Shown here: in pieces, positions 1 to 12,185 of the stretch
How positions within the stretch are numbered: position 1 is the first letter of the stretch
Layout of the letters: the number at the start of each line of letters is the position of its first letter
NCBI GenBank assembly: GCA_026545225.1
Contig: CM048845.1
Location: 105,148,033 to 105,212,032, forward strand
Source of the DNA: Cornus controversa
Lineage: Eukaryota; Streptophyta; Magnoliopsida; Cornales; Cornaceae
DNA length: 64,000 nucleotides
Direction of reading: 5' to 3'
Made by a program: the position numbers and the translations under genes
Notes under the pieces: model-generated
What the model was told of the DNA's origin: nothing
Database searches by the model: none
Seen by the model: only the letters and a program-made list of their open reading frames with translations

Positions 1-825
1 TCTTTGGAGTAAAAGAAGGCTTCCCAGGATCCAACATTTTGCAAAGCTCATTAAATATGGCCTAGAAACGAAAAAAAAGTCCTCTTACAAAGGCACAACA
101 GCATAAAAATTTAAGGCAGGATCCAAATTTAAAAAATTAATGCAAATTAACTCTGCACCAAAAGCCAATCCATTGGAATTTTAAGTACAAATGTAAAAAT
201 CCAAAATTTAAAACCATATATATTATAAAAACTAACACCGGAAAATTCTTAACCGGGTCAATTTGACAATCATATTCAAAGTGTAGATCATTAATTCCTC
301 AAATCACTATATCTCAAAACAACTTAACAACCACAATATCATAAACCCTCATTCAATAATGAACCTATTATCATACGAACCTTAAACTATGCCATCAAAG
401 AAACATTTTTTTGCTATTGAACAAACAATTTTATTGTATTAACCCACCCCCAAAATTTACATTATTTAACACCCTCCACTAAATTGTAACTTAATTCAAC
501 CGTTTAGCTTAGTTTAGATTATATTCATATTAATAAAATTTATTGTCATATTGTTTTATATAAATCAGCAGCGCCAAAAAAAATCAGAACCTACCTGTTG
601 GATGATCTTACGCTTGTTGTGGCCAGCAGCGAGATCGTCCAAATTCACAATCTTTTTGATGTTGGTCTGCATATCTCGGACCAGCTTAAACTGAACGTCG
701 GCCTGAAGAAGGGCGCGTGTGATCTCGTTCAGGCATTCATTCAGCACCTTCTCGTCGATTATGGTGGCATTGCTCATCTGCTGAAGAGCACGAGAAATGC
801 TCCCACCTAATTGTGCCAACACCAT
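1..825 (-). CDS. SRP54: Signal recognition particle 54 kDa subunit (SRP54), 5' end, partial
   Basis: SRP54 is the GTPase subunit of the cytosolic signal recognition particle; it binds signal sequences and 7S RNA and targets ribosomes to the ER. The coding part of the first exon is 595-825 (77 codons, from the ATG at 823-825). It encodes the N-terminal N-domain helices, starting [20 protein letters not shown] and continuing with the family segments [18 protein letters not shown] and [12 protein letters not shown]. The donor (CAG|GTAG) is at 594-593. Exon 2 begins at 61 after a CTAG acceptor and reads [20 protein letters not shown] before leaving the window, still upstream of the GTPase P-loop. 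The phase is continuous across the junction (QQ|AIF). The 533-bp intron is AT-rich with no other visible feature. The start is chosen because it matches the conserved N terminus. Identity is near certain from the known family sequence. The rest of the gene lies left of the window. Confidence 0.95.
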
Positions 826-1020
826 CTTGATTGATTTCAGAGACTCAAACTGAAGAAATAAGGTAAATAGAGAAGATTGATTAATCAATCGATTGATTGT
901 GTGTATGTTGTTTCAATCGATTGATTTAGGGTTAGGGTTTTGGATCGGCAGAGCGAAGGTTTGAACCTACGGGGGCGTTGCAAATAAAGGTGCAGTTTAG
1001 GAAGCCAGGCCAGCAAAGGT
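826..1020 (-). promoter_or_regulatory. SRP54 5' leader/proximal promoter with telo-box
   Basis: Upstream of the SRP54 ATG, the minus strand carries a double telo-box (AAAACCCTAACCCTAAA) at 925-941. This element is known in plants from promoters and leaders of translation-related genes, which fits an SRP component. A good acceptor-like pyrimidine run (TTTCTTCAG) lies just 5' of the ATG at about 850-860, so a leader intron is possible. I cannot place its donor or the transcription start. Confidence 0.45.
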
Positions 1021-1440
1021 GCGATGATGCAAGAAACTCAACTATCTCGAGATATAATATTGTAATATCCTTAAATCGATAATGCGAACAATAACAAAAT
1101 AATACAAAGGTAATACCAGTTACACACGGTGATACTCAATTCTCTTTTCTTTTTTTTATTTAGTAAATACTCAATTGAAATACATGTATTTTTGTTTTAC
1201 TAGTGCACGTGCATTCACGTGATTAAAATTTAATTTCCAATAAAATTATAAATTAACTTTTTAAAACTTTAAGTTTTAATTCTTTAATGAATTAACTTAC
1301 TAAAATTTAATTTATTAAACATTTTCATAATAATAATTTTCAGTATAATTAAACAAAATTGAAAAAAATAAAAACATTATTTTAATGATAATTGTTAAAC
1401 AAAAACTTTTTATAATGTTAAATTATTGAAATACTGTATA
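1021..1440. other. AT-rich intergenic DNA
   Basis: No gene is seen. At about 1199-1225 there is a short motif, ACTAGTGCACGTGCATTCAC, that resembles one at 26448-26480. It may be the terminus of an old repeat family that I cannot name. Confidence 0.3.
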
Positions 1441-1450
1441 TATAACAATT

Positions 1451-1525
1451 GAGGACAGCGGGTACCTCGGTGGTAGAGCGCCTCCCCATATGTGGAGTCC
1501 ATGTTCACTTCTCATCCCCTATTCG
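1451..1525 (+). repeat. tRNA-like SINE-type fragment
   Basis: The stretch CCTCGGTGGTAGAGCGCC looks like a pol III A box, and about 35 bp further on GTTCACTTCTC looks like a decayed B box. The segment does not fold as a full tRNA and has no clear anticodon arm. A tRNA-derived SINE fragment is the best reading, at low confidence. Confidence 0.3.
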
Positions 1526-1737
1526 ATTGCCAAGTTACAATTGAATAAGGTATATTACACTATTCCTAATCAAATAAAGAAAAATTACAAATCTTACTTT
1601 TCCATGCAAAAGATAAGTAAGTCTTTTAAAAAAAATTATAGGATCAATAAGTCCTACTTTTGAAATATTTTTTCATTTAAGTTTTAAACCAGTTCATTTT
1701 CCACTTATATCATACCAAATTAGATTTAAAATTAATA

Positions 1738-1975
1738 TAATTAAAATTCAATTCCAATTTTTTTTTTTTGTAGATTTTACTACAATAAATTTTTATATAC
1801 AAATATTAAAAATTCTATTTAAAAATTAATAAAATATTATAATTTATTTTTATTGAAATGATTTGAATAGTCTTTTATTCTTTTGAATAAAAGACCAATT
1901 ATTTTGATAATTTAATTAAATTTAATTCCAAAAATCTATTGTAGATTTTACGACAATTGTAGACACATAAATTTT
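1738..1975. repeat. Imperfect direct duplication, AT-rich
   Basis: The string AATTCCAA...TGTAGATTTTAC(T/G)ACAA occurs at about 1748-1795 and again at about 1925-1957, roughly 175 bp apart. The second copy abuts the possible LTR start at 1958. Confidence 0.3.
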
Positions 1976-2570
1976 ATGATGATCTAATCACCGTCTGATT
2001 GGTCAACAATTCAAACACTTTTAATCAATTAAATTCCATAATTGCGAGTCCCATCGACGGCACGTGTCAAAATTTTAAAAGTTCAGGCCTTTAAAAAAAA
2101 AGTGTGATAATTCAAATTTAAATTTGAATTTATTTCCATATAAAATAAGGCAAAATCTCTTTATTCATGGAAGTTGGCACAATTAATGGGGAGTTAAAAA
2201 TTAAACCCCCCACCCTTTGGCCTATAAATACAAGGTCACCCTATACATTCGAGGCAGAAGAAAGTGGAAGAAGAACACCTAAACTCTGCAAAACTTCTGC
2301 CTCAACCAAAACTCGAAGTTCATCAAGCAAACCACACAAGTGATGTTCTTCTTCGAAGACCTTCAATCCACTGTTCGAGATCAAGCTCTATCGGCCCTCG
2401 ATCAAAAATCTAGTCAAGCCTTCCTCAATCTTGAAAATTTGAAGAAATTTCATCACAACTAATTCAAGATCAAGCTCCAAGAGTTAAAAGAAAACAAACC
2501 TATAGGTTTTTTCATCAATGTACTTGTTCAAGTATTTGAAGTCCACAAATTATATTTTATTTTCTCTAAA
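1958..2570 (+). mobile_element. LTR-like remnant (possible solo LTR, Ty3/Gypsy-like)
   Basis: The region starts TGTAGACACATAAATTTTATG. It has a TATA-like TATAAATA at 2223-2230 followed by a purine-rich, transcript-like leader, an arrangement typical of a plant LTR. I could not find a matching target-site duplication or a confident 3' end. It is an old, decayed fossil if it is an LTR. Confidence 0.3.
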
Positions 2571-3430
2571 CTTACAACTTCAAGCTCCAATTAAAATAGC
2601 AAAATAAACCATATAAATTGAAGAATAACAGATACAAAAGCTACCGAATATATTCTCAAAACTCAACCAAACTTGCTGAAAAGGAAGTCAAAAGACTAAA
2701 AATATAGACACCATCTCCAACTCTAACTTCAAATGCTTGATAACAATGAATTGGATGGCATGGCTCTCATCCATACAGCAACTAAACATAATTCTTCACA
2801 AACAACTTTCAGACCAGAAATAACATTAAGACAGTAAAGACAGAATCTTGTATACATAATTCTATGAATAACAAACAAAACCACAATTTGCCTCAACCAT
2901 ATATACATAAAGTTCCTAATCTTAAACTTTCAGGGAGACCAAATAAATTGGATCACATTGATCACCTTTTGATTTAATTTTATTTTTTAAGTGAACTGTC
3001 ACCACTCATTAGAAATAAAATGATCAGACACGTTGGCGAACGTACCGCATATCAGATGAAAAGTCTGGAGGGCATAGTGTTGGATGGAGTTTAATTATCC
3101 CATACATTTTCTCAGTGCCTCAAGATTGGGAAGAGGTAACAGTCTACTTCATCAAAACAGAGTTTTAACTATGTTTGAAGAAATTTATTGATCTTAATCA
3201 AATAAACATAAATTATTTAATCGTATTTATGTCCAACTGATCCAGCTCTTGACCTTTATATCTTACCTTGCGGGGTTTAGTTTTTATCCAAAGCCTTAAA
3301 TCACTTCTTTAAATTAGTCTCTTGATATATCCTTCAGGTTCTTGTATCGATTGCAGATTTAGGTTGACAGACGTAATTTTTTATTAAAAAATTTTGATTT
3401 CAAAAGCTAATAGCAAACAATCAGGAGAAA
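2571..3430. other. Intergenic, nothing recognised
   Basis: AT-rich sequence with no supported gene, RNA or repeat boundary. Confidence 0.4.
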
Positions 3431-3569
3431 AAAAAAAGTCAAATAAAAGAACTCACATGTAAACCAAGATGAAATTGAATCGAATGGTTGTTGATGAGAT
3501 CCGAAAGAAAGCCGAGTGTCGCGATGAGAGCCGTGTTGATGAGATATGAGAAGAAGATAAGAGCGGATA

Positions 3570-4445
3570 GGAAGAATGGAGAGCCGTAGTCAAGAGAAAG
3601 AGTGATTTTATAGGTGTTTAGGACCTCATTGTACACTTTTTCTCGCAGGAAAGGGTTTTGCATTTTTAAATTTACAAATTAGAAATAAAAAATAAAGGGT
3701 TAATAAAAAAACAAAGGGTTTTGGTTGAAAAATAATTTAAACAAAAAAGTAAATTTAGAAATTAGAAATAAAAAGAAAGGGTTAATAAAAAAGGAATATT
3801 AGAGTGGAGAGGAAGAATGTAGAACCGTAACCGAGAGGAAGAGTGGTTTTACAGGTGTTTAGGGCCTCATTATACACTTTTTCTCGTGAAAAATGATTTT
3901 TATTTTTTTAATTTAAAAATTAGAAAAAAATAAAGGGTTAATAAAAAAGAAAAGGGTTTTGCTTGGGAAATAATTTAAATACAAAAGAAAATTTATAAAT
4001 TAGAAATAAAAAGAAAGGGTCGCGGGAAAGGGTTTTGCTCTTTTAAATTTAGAAATTAGAAATAAAAAGAAAGGGTTAATAAAAAAGGAAAGGGTTTTGA
4101 TTGAAATATAATTTAAATAAAAAAGTATATTTAGAAATTAGAAATAAAAAGAAAGGGTTAATAAAAAAGGAAAGGGTTTTGATTGAAAAATAATTTAAAT
4201 AAAAAAGTATATTTAAAAATTAGAAATAAAAAGAAAGGGTTAATATAAAAGGAAAGGGTTTTGATTGTAAAATAATTTAAATAAAAAAGTAAATATAGAA
4301 ATTAGAAATAAAAAGAAAGGGTTAATAAAAAAAGGAAAGGATTTTGCTCGTGGAATAATTTAAATAAAAAGTAAATTTAGAATTTATAAATAAAAAGAAA
4401 GGGTTAATAAAAAAGGAAATGGTTTTGCTTAGGTAATTTAATTTA
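3570..4445 (+). repeat. AT-rich tandem array, ~80-bp unit with a higher-order copy
   Basis: A unit built around TTAGAAATAAAAAGAAAGGG, then TTAATAAAAAAGGAAAGGGT and AATAATTTAAATAAAAAAGT recurs about eight times from ~3660 to ~4440, spaced roughly 75-85 bp. A larger block (AGTGGTTTTACAGGTGTTTA, then CCTCAT...ACACTTTTTCTCG) occurs at ~3600 and again at ~3841, an offset of 241 bp. This suggests expansion in two steps. No coding sense is seen. Confidence 0.75.
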
Positions 4446-4855
4446 AAAAATAAAAAATAGTGTACTGAAACTAAAAACCCCTTTTGTACTTTTAATAGTA
4501 GTATAGATTATCAATGAAAGTTACAGTCTTTTGCTTATTACAATGATTTAAAAAAAAAATATCTTCTTGTTGTTAATGGCCGCCCCTTCACATAATTTTC
4601 TGGATCTATCACTGTCTATCAACATAATATATATACGTGAAATGATAATTATTTTGTTTTTATTATATATTAACTTCTTTTAATTTATATCTATGTATAT
4701 ATATTCATTAATACTATTATATATATTCATGGCCATTATATATATTTATGTGCTTTGGGAATCAAATACTGATAGGAGAACCGAAAGTTATCCCTAAAAG
4801 AATAACCAAACTTGACTTGGGCCCATCCATGTCAGATTCTTTAAAACACTAATAT
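4446..4855. other. AT-rich intergenic DNA
   Basis: Contains TATATA-rich runs (about 4620-4750). No gene or element was recognised. Confidence 0.4.
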
Positions 4856-5317
4856 TGCCTTTGGTATGCAATAATGGAATGAAATGGATCCATTCCCTTA
4901 GAATGAAAATTCATTCATAGTTAAACCTATGAAATGGACATTCAATTCCAAGTAAGATTAAAGAAAGAATTCTATTACCAAAAAAACACTTCACCTCCAC
5001 CACCACACCGCCTCTACCACCGCCTCCACCACCAACTCCACCACCATATCACATCACATCACCACCACCTCCACATCGACACTTTCCTTCACCACCACCT
5101 CCACATTGCCATCGCCACATCGCCTCCGCCACCACCTCTATATTGTCACATTTTTCTACCACCACCACACCTTTGTTAGTTTAATTTATTTGTCACTGGA
5201 AGGGGTATTTTAGACAATTTGATTTAAAATTTATTTCATTCCTACCTCATTTCGTATTTGTAACTAAACAATAGAACAAGAATGATCATTCCATTCCATT
5301 TTCGCGCACCAAATGCA
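4856..5317. mobile_element. MITE with terminal inverted repeats
   Basis: The left end TTGCCTTTGGTATGCAATAA is followed by TGGAATGAAATGG. It is matched in inverted orientation by the right end (TGCATTTGGTGCGCGAAAA then TGGAATGGAATG), ending at 5317. The ~460-bp interior is non-coding and contains a degenerate CAC/CTC trinucleotide repeat at ~4985-5170. No confident target-site duplication is seen, so the superfamily is open. Confidence 0.6.
4985..5170 (+). repeat. Degenerate CAC/CTC trinucleotide repeat
   Basis: Long runs of CACCACCACCTCC-type units lie inside the MITE. They create a spurious His/Pro-rich open frame. Confidence 0.7.
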
Positions 5318-5441
5318 GCATAAAGTCTAAACACGTGAAAGAATAATATCATTTCTCACTTTAGAATTTTCCTTTCTCATTCTAGAATCTACGATCTAAA
5401 AATTATCGCCTCCACCACCACCTTTCCACTGTCGCTACCGA

Positions 5442-7592
5442 TGCTGAATTTTTGTTATTCGCAGCAAAACCAGTGATAACACATCCAAAATCTCTATATG
5501 AGGAGTGAAAATTTATGACAGACTTTCAACTGGTTTACGAATTGAAATCTTATGATTTATACATTCAAACAGTGTAAAACATTATCAGATCTCACAAATA
5601 TACAATAATATATAAAACTCAAACCCAAAATCCGTCGATTTGGTCTTTTGAATAAAGAAGAATAGCTTAATTCGTCTTGAGGCTGAAACGGTTGCTATGT
5701 TTCTCTCTATTTTTAATTTTAAAGCTAGGCTTTAGAGGGGAAGTGTAGGGGTAAAAATCTCCACTTATTCGAATGGCCAAACTGATACACAAACGGACCA
5801 ATCCCAATAAGGTTTGAGCCTAAGTACCAGCAGAGGCCTAGGAGGATTATTTTAAAAAGAAAAACGGGCCTAGTCGACCCATTAAAAGGCCAAAACGGCC
5901 CAACCCAGACATAAGTCCAAACTCAAAAATGAATTTGAATACTTGAGAGTAAAAATAACTACAAATAAAGGAATTTGAATCATAGAAGGATTCAGGCTCC
6001 AAACTTGTATAAATGTCCAAGAACAGATGAATGACAAGGATCCTCAAATCCTCATCTCAAATTACTCTCTAAAACAATGCGTTATTAATTTTACTGGGTG
6101 TGTGTGTGTGCAACTGTGCATTGAAGTAATTAGCAAAAATTAGCTAAGTAATTTTTTGTACTAACACTTTGGCACCGTCTGTGGGAAACATTTAATCATT
6201 TTTTGTTCAAACTTGGAGAATTCACAATCACGATGGACACGAGAAGAAATATCTATGATGTGGCAGATCTGGGCAGATCCCATAGGAATCAAAGTAGGGT
6301 ATCGCCCATACAGCCAAACATCCAAGATCCTCTGGCGCAACCAAACATTTAGGATCCTTTAGGGCAGCCAGATGTTCAGTAGTTAACCAAGCAAAACGAG
6401 GCTCTATGACAGTAGATCCCTGATCTCCAAGCAAGAGTCGAATGCACTGAAAGTGTGAGAAACCCTAAACGACAGCGGAATGAAGGGGCAAGATTGAGTA
6501 ACCACTTGTTGAGTGCCTCACATCACAAGCAGCATACAGGCAGAAATCCCTATCTCAGCCAACCCAACGAATATTAGATCAACCTTGCGTAGTTTTACCC
6601 TGAATGGAGGGTCTAAAGGCAATGGGAGATCGATGAACTTAAAGGCAGCCGATCCTGTTACCCAGTTAACTGAGCACTCACTGCCACCAGGCTAATTGAA
6701 TATCCTTTCATAGATAACATAGTCAGAATTGAAAGGCTGAGAAGGTTCACCCTGCCAACGTTCGTCACCTTCGACAGAAAGACAGATCCAGTGTAACACA
6801 TCTTCTAGTATCAATAGAAGATGACTTTAGACACCGAAAATGATACGCTCATGTGTAAAATCTTTCCATCCAGCCTGGCTGGGCTTGCGTTACTTTGGTT
6901 CAAACAATAACCACCACATTCTATCTCAAACTTCTCTAGACTATGCAAATTGTTCGTGGCCTAGTACATTGGAAACGAGGAACAAAATAGGACAATCTCC
7001 TCACTATTTACCATGAGGCAACTAAAAGGAGAGATTTTGAAGTATTTCCTAACTCGTTTCAATCTGGAGATGTCGATGATATAACAGTGCAATCAAACTA
7101 CGACAGTGGAAGATTTTAAGATAGCATTTTTGCCAGAGGAAGGTTTTCATAAATATCTAACAAAAAGCGTCCCAAGAGATATGGGCAATTTGAATTTTCG
7201 CGCTCAGAAATACCTAAGAATAAAAGAGGACGAGGCCGCCAGAAGACAGCGATCGACTTTGATCATTGTGGCACAACAAACAAAGGCCCGGGTCTCTAAC
7301 GTAAAGCCTTATTAGGTTGTTCCTTCATCTACACTGGAGCCCGTGAAAAAACAAAAAGTCGAAAAAAATATCACCCATCTGAAAATGTCTCTAGCCCGAC
7401 CTTACTATGAAAATAAAAGCAAATAAATCTTTCGCACGCCTCCATCCATTAGGCAACCTCTAGAACAGAGGGACAAAAACAAACATTAGTCTCTTCACAA
7501 CGACTTTGGGCACACCACTAATGAGTGTAGAAGCTCAAGGCAACAGGTGGAGGCCCTGATCGCTAAGGGCGATCTGTTAAACTCATAAACTC
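5442..7592 (+). mobile_element. Ty3/Gypsy fossil: 5' LTR plus gag-like region, truncated
   Basis: The 5' LTR runs about 5442-6166 (starts TGCTGAATTTTTGTTATTCG, ends CTAACA). Directly after it comes a primer-binding-site region, CTTTGGCACCGTCTGTGGGA, at 6167-6186, a hallmark of plant Tat/Ogre/Athila-type Gypsy elements. Downstream, ~6235-7590 resembles Gypsy Gag: a region like IFPSSLAGLALLWF, one like RQLKGEILKYFLTRFN, and a zinc-knuckle-end motif like GHTTNECRSSRQQVEALIAK. No pol region and no 3' LTR are seen. The element is clearly broken, with several breaks, and looks old. Confidence 0.75.
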
Positions 7593-9900
7593 CTCAAGTT
7601 CAATCACTTAACTCTTTGTGTATTTTAAATATCAAATTGAAACTTATTACATTAGATAAATGATTTAAAAATACTCAATTTTTTTAAAAAAATCACTCGA
7701 TTTAAATTTGAAATGAGGGAGATACGCTCGTTTAAAATTGGAGCAAAATTATGTTGAGGCTGTGAATAGTGCACTCGAGCGCTTTTAAAAGTGGCTTGAA
7801 CGCTTTTTGTCTAGTGGCCTCACATTTCATACTTAGTGAAATTTTCCCCTATTCCAATATTTTGCCTTAAACGCATATTTTTCAAAAGCTCTAAAAACAT
7901 AATTTATATACCCACAACATGAACATAAGTTTTAAATAACCCACAAATACAACTTGTACATTCATCATATCCAAATATACATTTATCCATAGTCATTGCA
8001 TAGAATTCCTTGAAAACCAAATGAGAGGATATTATAAGGGAACAACTTCAAAAGTCTAAAATACACATATCATTGGTCATGGCATCACTTGTTCATATCT
8101 AATATTCAATTCCTTCTCAATATGCCCAACATAGCATGCAAGCAAAAAATACAAAAACTAAAATAACATCCAAGTTCTTCCAACCTTAACATTTCTAAGT
8201 GTTATCCAACACGGGTGCCTTATCTGTAAACAAAAATTTAGGGGGGAGGGAGGGAAGGGAGCGTGCGACAACTTGCCCAATAGGAATGCTCAAACTAACT
8301 TAATGCATTGACTCAATGTAACCATGCATGTATGTAACGTATATTCAATATGCATTTTAAAACAAATACTACAACATGACATGTTCCTTTATATGTAATA
8401 ATTCATTGTCAATGTTAAACCACGCATGATTCATCATGTCATCAAAACTAAAATTTCTTCTAACACAAGAAACATGATACAACACATACATCAAGATAAT
8501 ACACAAAAGCTTAAAGTCAAAGACTAAACAACCATTTCAAATACACCACCAAGTATTGAGATCACACAAAACTAGAAAATATGACGTCAAATCCGAGTAG
8601 TGTCTTTTAGCCAAATACACGTCATCGTTTTCACGGGCTACTAACCCGAAAGTAACAATACCTCCATTGGCCAAGTTCTTAGGCTTTTCACCCTATAACT
8701 CCAGGGCCTTCTTGCTAATCGTCCATCCCAAAAACAAACATCTATTATACATGTTTCAAGGTATAAATAACCCAATCAATCTCAAGAATTTATCAAATTC
8801 TAAACATGTGCAATTTAAGCCACATCATTCCATGCTTAGCATGTCCAACCATGCATATTAAAATACATATCATTTCCTTCACAACTTATCCAAAAATTGC
8901 AAATTAATGAACAACTTTCATTCATGCATTTTATCAAACATGTAGTGTTTTACATGTGAACATACAATCCTTATAGTACATATGTAACTCCAATGGACTT
9001 TATACATTTCATAGCAACATATATGTCAAGCATGGTCACATATATACTAACATATACCATAGTTTTTCACATAAGACATATCTTACGTGAACCAAAGTCT
9101 TACACACATTCATTGTCCTAATACAACAATACCATCATATTTAACATGTAAATATCACATTTAACCCAACACAATAAAAATAGATACATAAACTCAAAGG
9201 TATAGATCTTACAACTCTTCTAAACATGTTAATATGTCATTTAAACAAGTTGGTGACCTAGATAATTAATCAATGATAAGAAGAATATAACACCCCTACC
9301 TCAATTCTAAATTTTGAAACCCAAAAAGCCCTAAATCACCCAAGCTCCAAACTTCTTCAAACTCGGATTTCAACTCGTAGGATCGTAGATCGTGGTGAGG
9401 AGAACAAATTTCCCTCTTTGAACAATAACCAAATCCAAACTATAGTTTCACTCAAAATTTCAAAAGTCTTCAAATCAAGGATTTTGACTGATTAGAACAC
9501 AAAGGGAAAAGAGGAGAACAAACTTCCCTCTTTGAGCAAGCCTTAAATCTCACCTTAAGCCTTCCAAAATGAAGAGAGAAGAAAGAAGATGAAAACGGAG
9601 GGAGAAAGTAGCCATGGCTAGCCAATAGAGAAGAGAGAGAATGAAAATCATATTTTGACCCTATTTGACCTATAAATGTATTATATACGACAAGTCGTGT
9701 AAGACTTGTTAAGTTGGTCCCCAAAAGTTGTCTCTAATAGCTCCTTGAACCCCTACACCAATTGAAAAAAGTCGTAGACACTTCCCAGTACCCTGGAACT
9801 GTCCCTGTCCCACACCTGAACCCCAAAACTCCAAAGAACCATATAAATCCTTAAGCATGTAATTAATAATTAATATTGCTTAAATTTTAATTAACACTTA
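7593..9900 (-). mobile_element. Probable long LTR-like remnant (Ty3/Gypsy, Del/Tekay-like)
   Basis: Gene-free. On the minus strand the right part (~9300-9850) reads like the U3/R part of a long plant Gypsy LTR, with features such as AATAGGGTCAAAATATG and a leader TTTTTGGGTTTCAAAATTT. A purine-rich stretch (GGGGGGAGGGAGGGAAGGGA) lies at ~8241-8260. I could not fix either end or a duplication. Family assignment is by general resemblance only. Confidence 0.3.
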
Positions 9901-10503
9901 ATTAAAATAAAAAATATTTTCGGGACTCTACTGAAAAAAATATAAAAAACAAATGATTTTTTTTTTTGAAAAAATTAGATTTTGGTGACCAAAATTTTAA
10001 AAATTTGCTTTATAGTGACCTTAAACTAAAAAAAATAGACAAATAGTCACCAAACTTAAAAATTAATTACTAATTAGTTACCAATTAAGGATAAGCTTGT
10101 CAAAAACACTTATTTATTAAACATTGTCAAAGATAATTTGTAGATGAAGAAATTGTCATCCAATATTAAGAATAACTCCTTGAATTCATCCTCCTTGATC
10201 ACTCTCTTTTTTCCTTTTTAGTTTGTTGTCTACCAATTAAGAAAATGAAATTTCATGCAGAAATATTGAAATTGACTAAGTATTCATTCGATGAATTAAT
10301 TAGCTAATCTCTCTGAAACCCCATTCAACGGAGTCTTGGACTAGAAAGTAAAAAAATAACAAAAAAATAAAATGCTAAAATCAACATAGAAAGTTATAAA
10401 TTATATTTGAAAAAAAACTTATAAATTAAATTGTTAATCTAATGAAGACAACTTTGGAGAATGGTGTGTTGATTGGAAATCTCCATCGGTGGTACCTTGC
10501 ACT

Positions 10504-11738
10504 CAGGCCAGCTGGTGCCTTCGGCGACTTAGGCTGCCGCCTAAGGCCCCAGCCAATAGAAGGCCCCCCCAAAAAAAAATACTTATATCATAAAACTTTC
10601 TAAAATTTTTTTTTAATCTACTATTATTAGACTTATTTAAAAATAAATTCTCTTATTATTAAACCCCAACTAATATGGCAATTTCGTAAAAAAATTATCT
10701 CTCCTCTCATTACACCAGCCAAAATATTATATTTAATACGTTCTAACACTTAACTTTTACACTAACCAAGAATTTTAGAAAATTGAAAAACTTTTCATCT
10801 CCTATTAACTTTTTTTTTCCCTTTATACGTTTTTGACTGTAATGTTTATCTTTTCTATTCTTTCACAGACTCTCCAATCTCCATCTTTTTCTTGTTTCAG
10901 TCTCTCATTGCAACATATTTTTCTTCTCTCCTCATCACAGCCATAAAATTATTGGAAGATTTCAAGCTACTAGCTACAAAATAATTGAAGGAGCATTATA
11001 ATGGATTTTTCTAATATCAGGTTATATTGTTCTTTAATTTAAATTATTTTTTAGTCTTATTATTTTTGTTATTATAAAATTGTATATTTTGTTTGTAATT
11101 ATTGTTATTTATATTATTAGAATTTGGATATTAGAATATCATAATATGTTTACTAGAAAGTATGAATCGGGATATGAAAACTTTAAAAATAAAATAATAA
11201 TAGATAAACTAATTCAATCTCAAAAAATAGCTCTTGATAAATTTGTTAACCCTAATAATAAAACAACAAAAAAATTAGGTGAAAATTATACAAAAGAACA
11301 AGAAAGTCATCTAAAAGAATTAGAAGATTGTACAACAATGAAAGAAAAATATATTAGTGACTTGATTCATAATGATAATCAAATGTGTGATAAGAAAATT
11401 ATTCATGAAGAACATCAAAAAAAAAAATTGTAAGAAAGTGAAACAAGTGAAAAAATGAAGATGTTAATCAAAAATCATATTAAAGTTGATAAAATCATAT
11501 ATAAGATCAACTATGTCACAAGAAAGATTAAACGGACTAGCTATATTATCTATTGAAAAATATATTTTAACAAAACTTGAATACAAGAATTTAATTAGTA
11601 ACTTTGCATCTCAAAAAGTAAGAAAAATAAAATTTAAATTAGTATTATTAATTATTATTTGATATTAATATATTAAATATTAAAAGGCCCCTTTTATAAT
11701 TTTTGCCTAAGGCCTCAAATTATTTTGAGTCGCCCCTG
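10504..11738 (+). mobile_element. hAT DNA transposon derivative, nested, with 8-bp TSD
   Basis: A perfect 8-bp target-site duplication, CTTGCACT, flanks the element at 10496-10503 and 11739-11746. The ends are CAGGCCAGCTGG on the left and, in inverse, CAGGGGCGACTC on the right; both subterminal regions are rich in GGCCTAAGGC, as in plant TTF-type hAT elements. It sits inside the larger TIR element, so it inserted later. At 1.24 kb it is too short to be autonomous. Confidence 0.85.
11080..11640 (+). pseudogene. hAT transposase remnant (TTF-type/DUF4371 family), internally deleted
   Basis: An open frame at 11080-11433 carries a segment like KYESGYENFKNKIIIDKLIQ followed by SQKIALDKFV, which matches the start of TTF-domain hAT transposases. 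About 80 bp further on, in other frames, a segment like SQERLNGLAILSIEKYILTK then LEYKNLISNFASQKVRK matches the C-terminal dimerisation end of the same family. The central catalytic part is missing, so the gene is a deleted, non-functional derivative. The MYILFVI start of the open frame is intronic-looking AT sequence, not a real N terminus. Confidence 0.7.
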
Positions 11739-12185
11739 CTTGCACTCATAAAATCCATTGAATTTCTTGATGTATTATGCATATAAATATCAGTATATAT
11801 ACGAGTGAAGTTTATTTTTTCTTGGAAGTTCATATATATGAGTGAAGTTGGTTTGAGCATGCTGATGAGTATCAAAGTTGATTTGAGTCATTTTATTTTG
11901 TTTTATTGGTGATTTACGAATGTTTCTAATGGATAATAAATCATCAAATGGTCACTTACTAGCACTTAAATTTTAAGTTTGGTGACTATTCATCTTTTTT
12001 GACTTTGAGATCACCTTAGAGTAATTTTAATTAGTTTTGGTCACTAAAATATAATTTTTTCAATATTTTTTCACTTTTGGAATGTTTGGATGAATTAACC
12101 CCTTTGGTGACTTTTTTTTGGATTGGTAGATAAAAAAAATGATGGAAGGTAAAAGTAAAAAAAAGTGAAGTAAATAAAAAATAAT

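Larger units (their letters stand above)
9968..12061. mobile_element. TIR element (~2.1 kb) with ~120-bp terminal inverted repeats
   Basis: The left arm, ~9968-10090 (GATTTTGGTGACCAAAATTT ... AATAGTCACCAAACTTAAAA), is matched in inverted orientation by the right arm, ~11940-12061. The long TIRs suggest a Mutator-like or foldback element. The interior holds a separate hAT insertion (10504-11738). I could not prove a 9-bp duplication because both ends lie in A/T runs. Confidence 0.65.

Noticed and set aside
925-941. Interstitial telomere repeat
   Set aside because: Only two units, and it lies in the SRP54 upstream region; a telo-box explains it better.
1451-1525. Possible tRNA gene
   Set aside because: Only A-box-like sequence is convincing; no cloverleaf or anticodon arm.
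4934-5179. His/Pro-rich open frame
   Set aside because: Trinucleotide repeat inside a MITE; no codon bias or homology.
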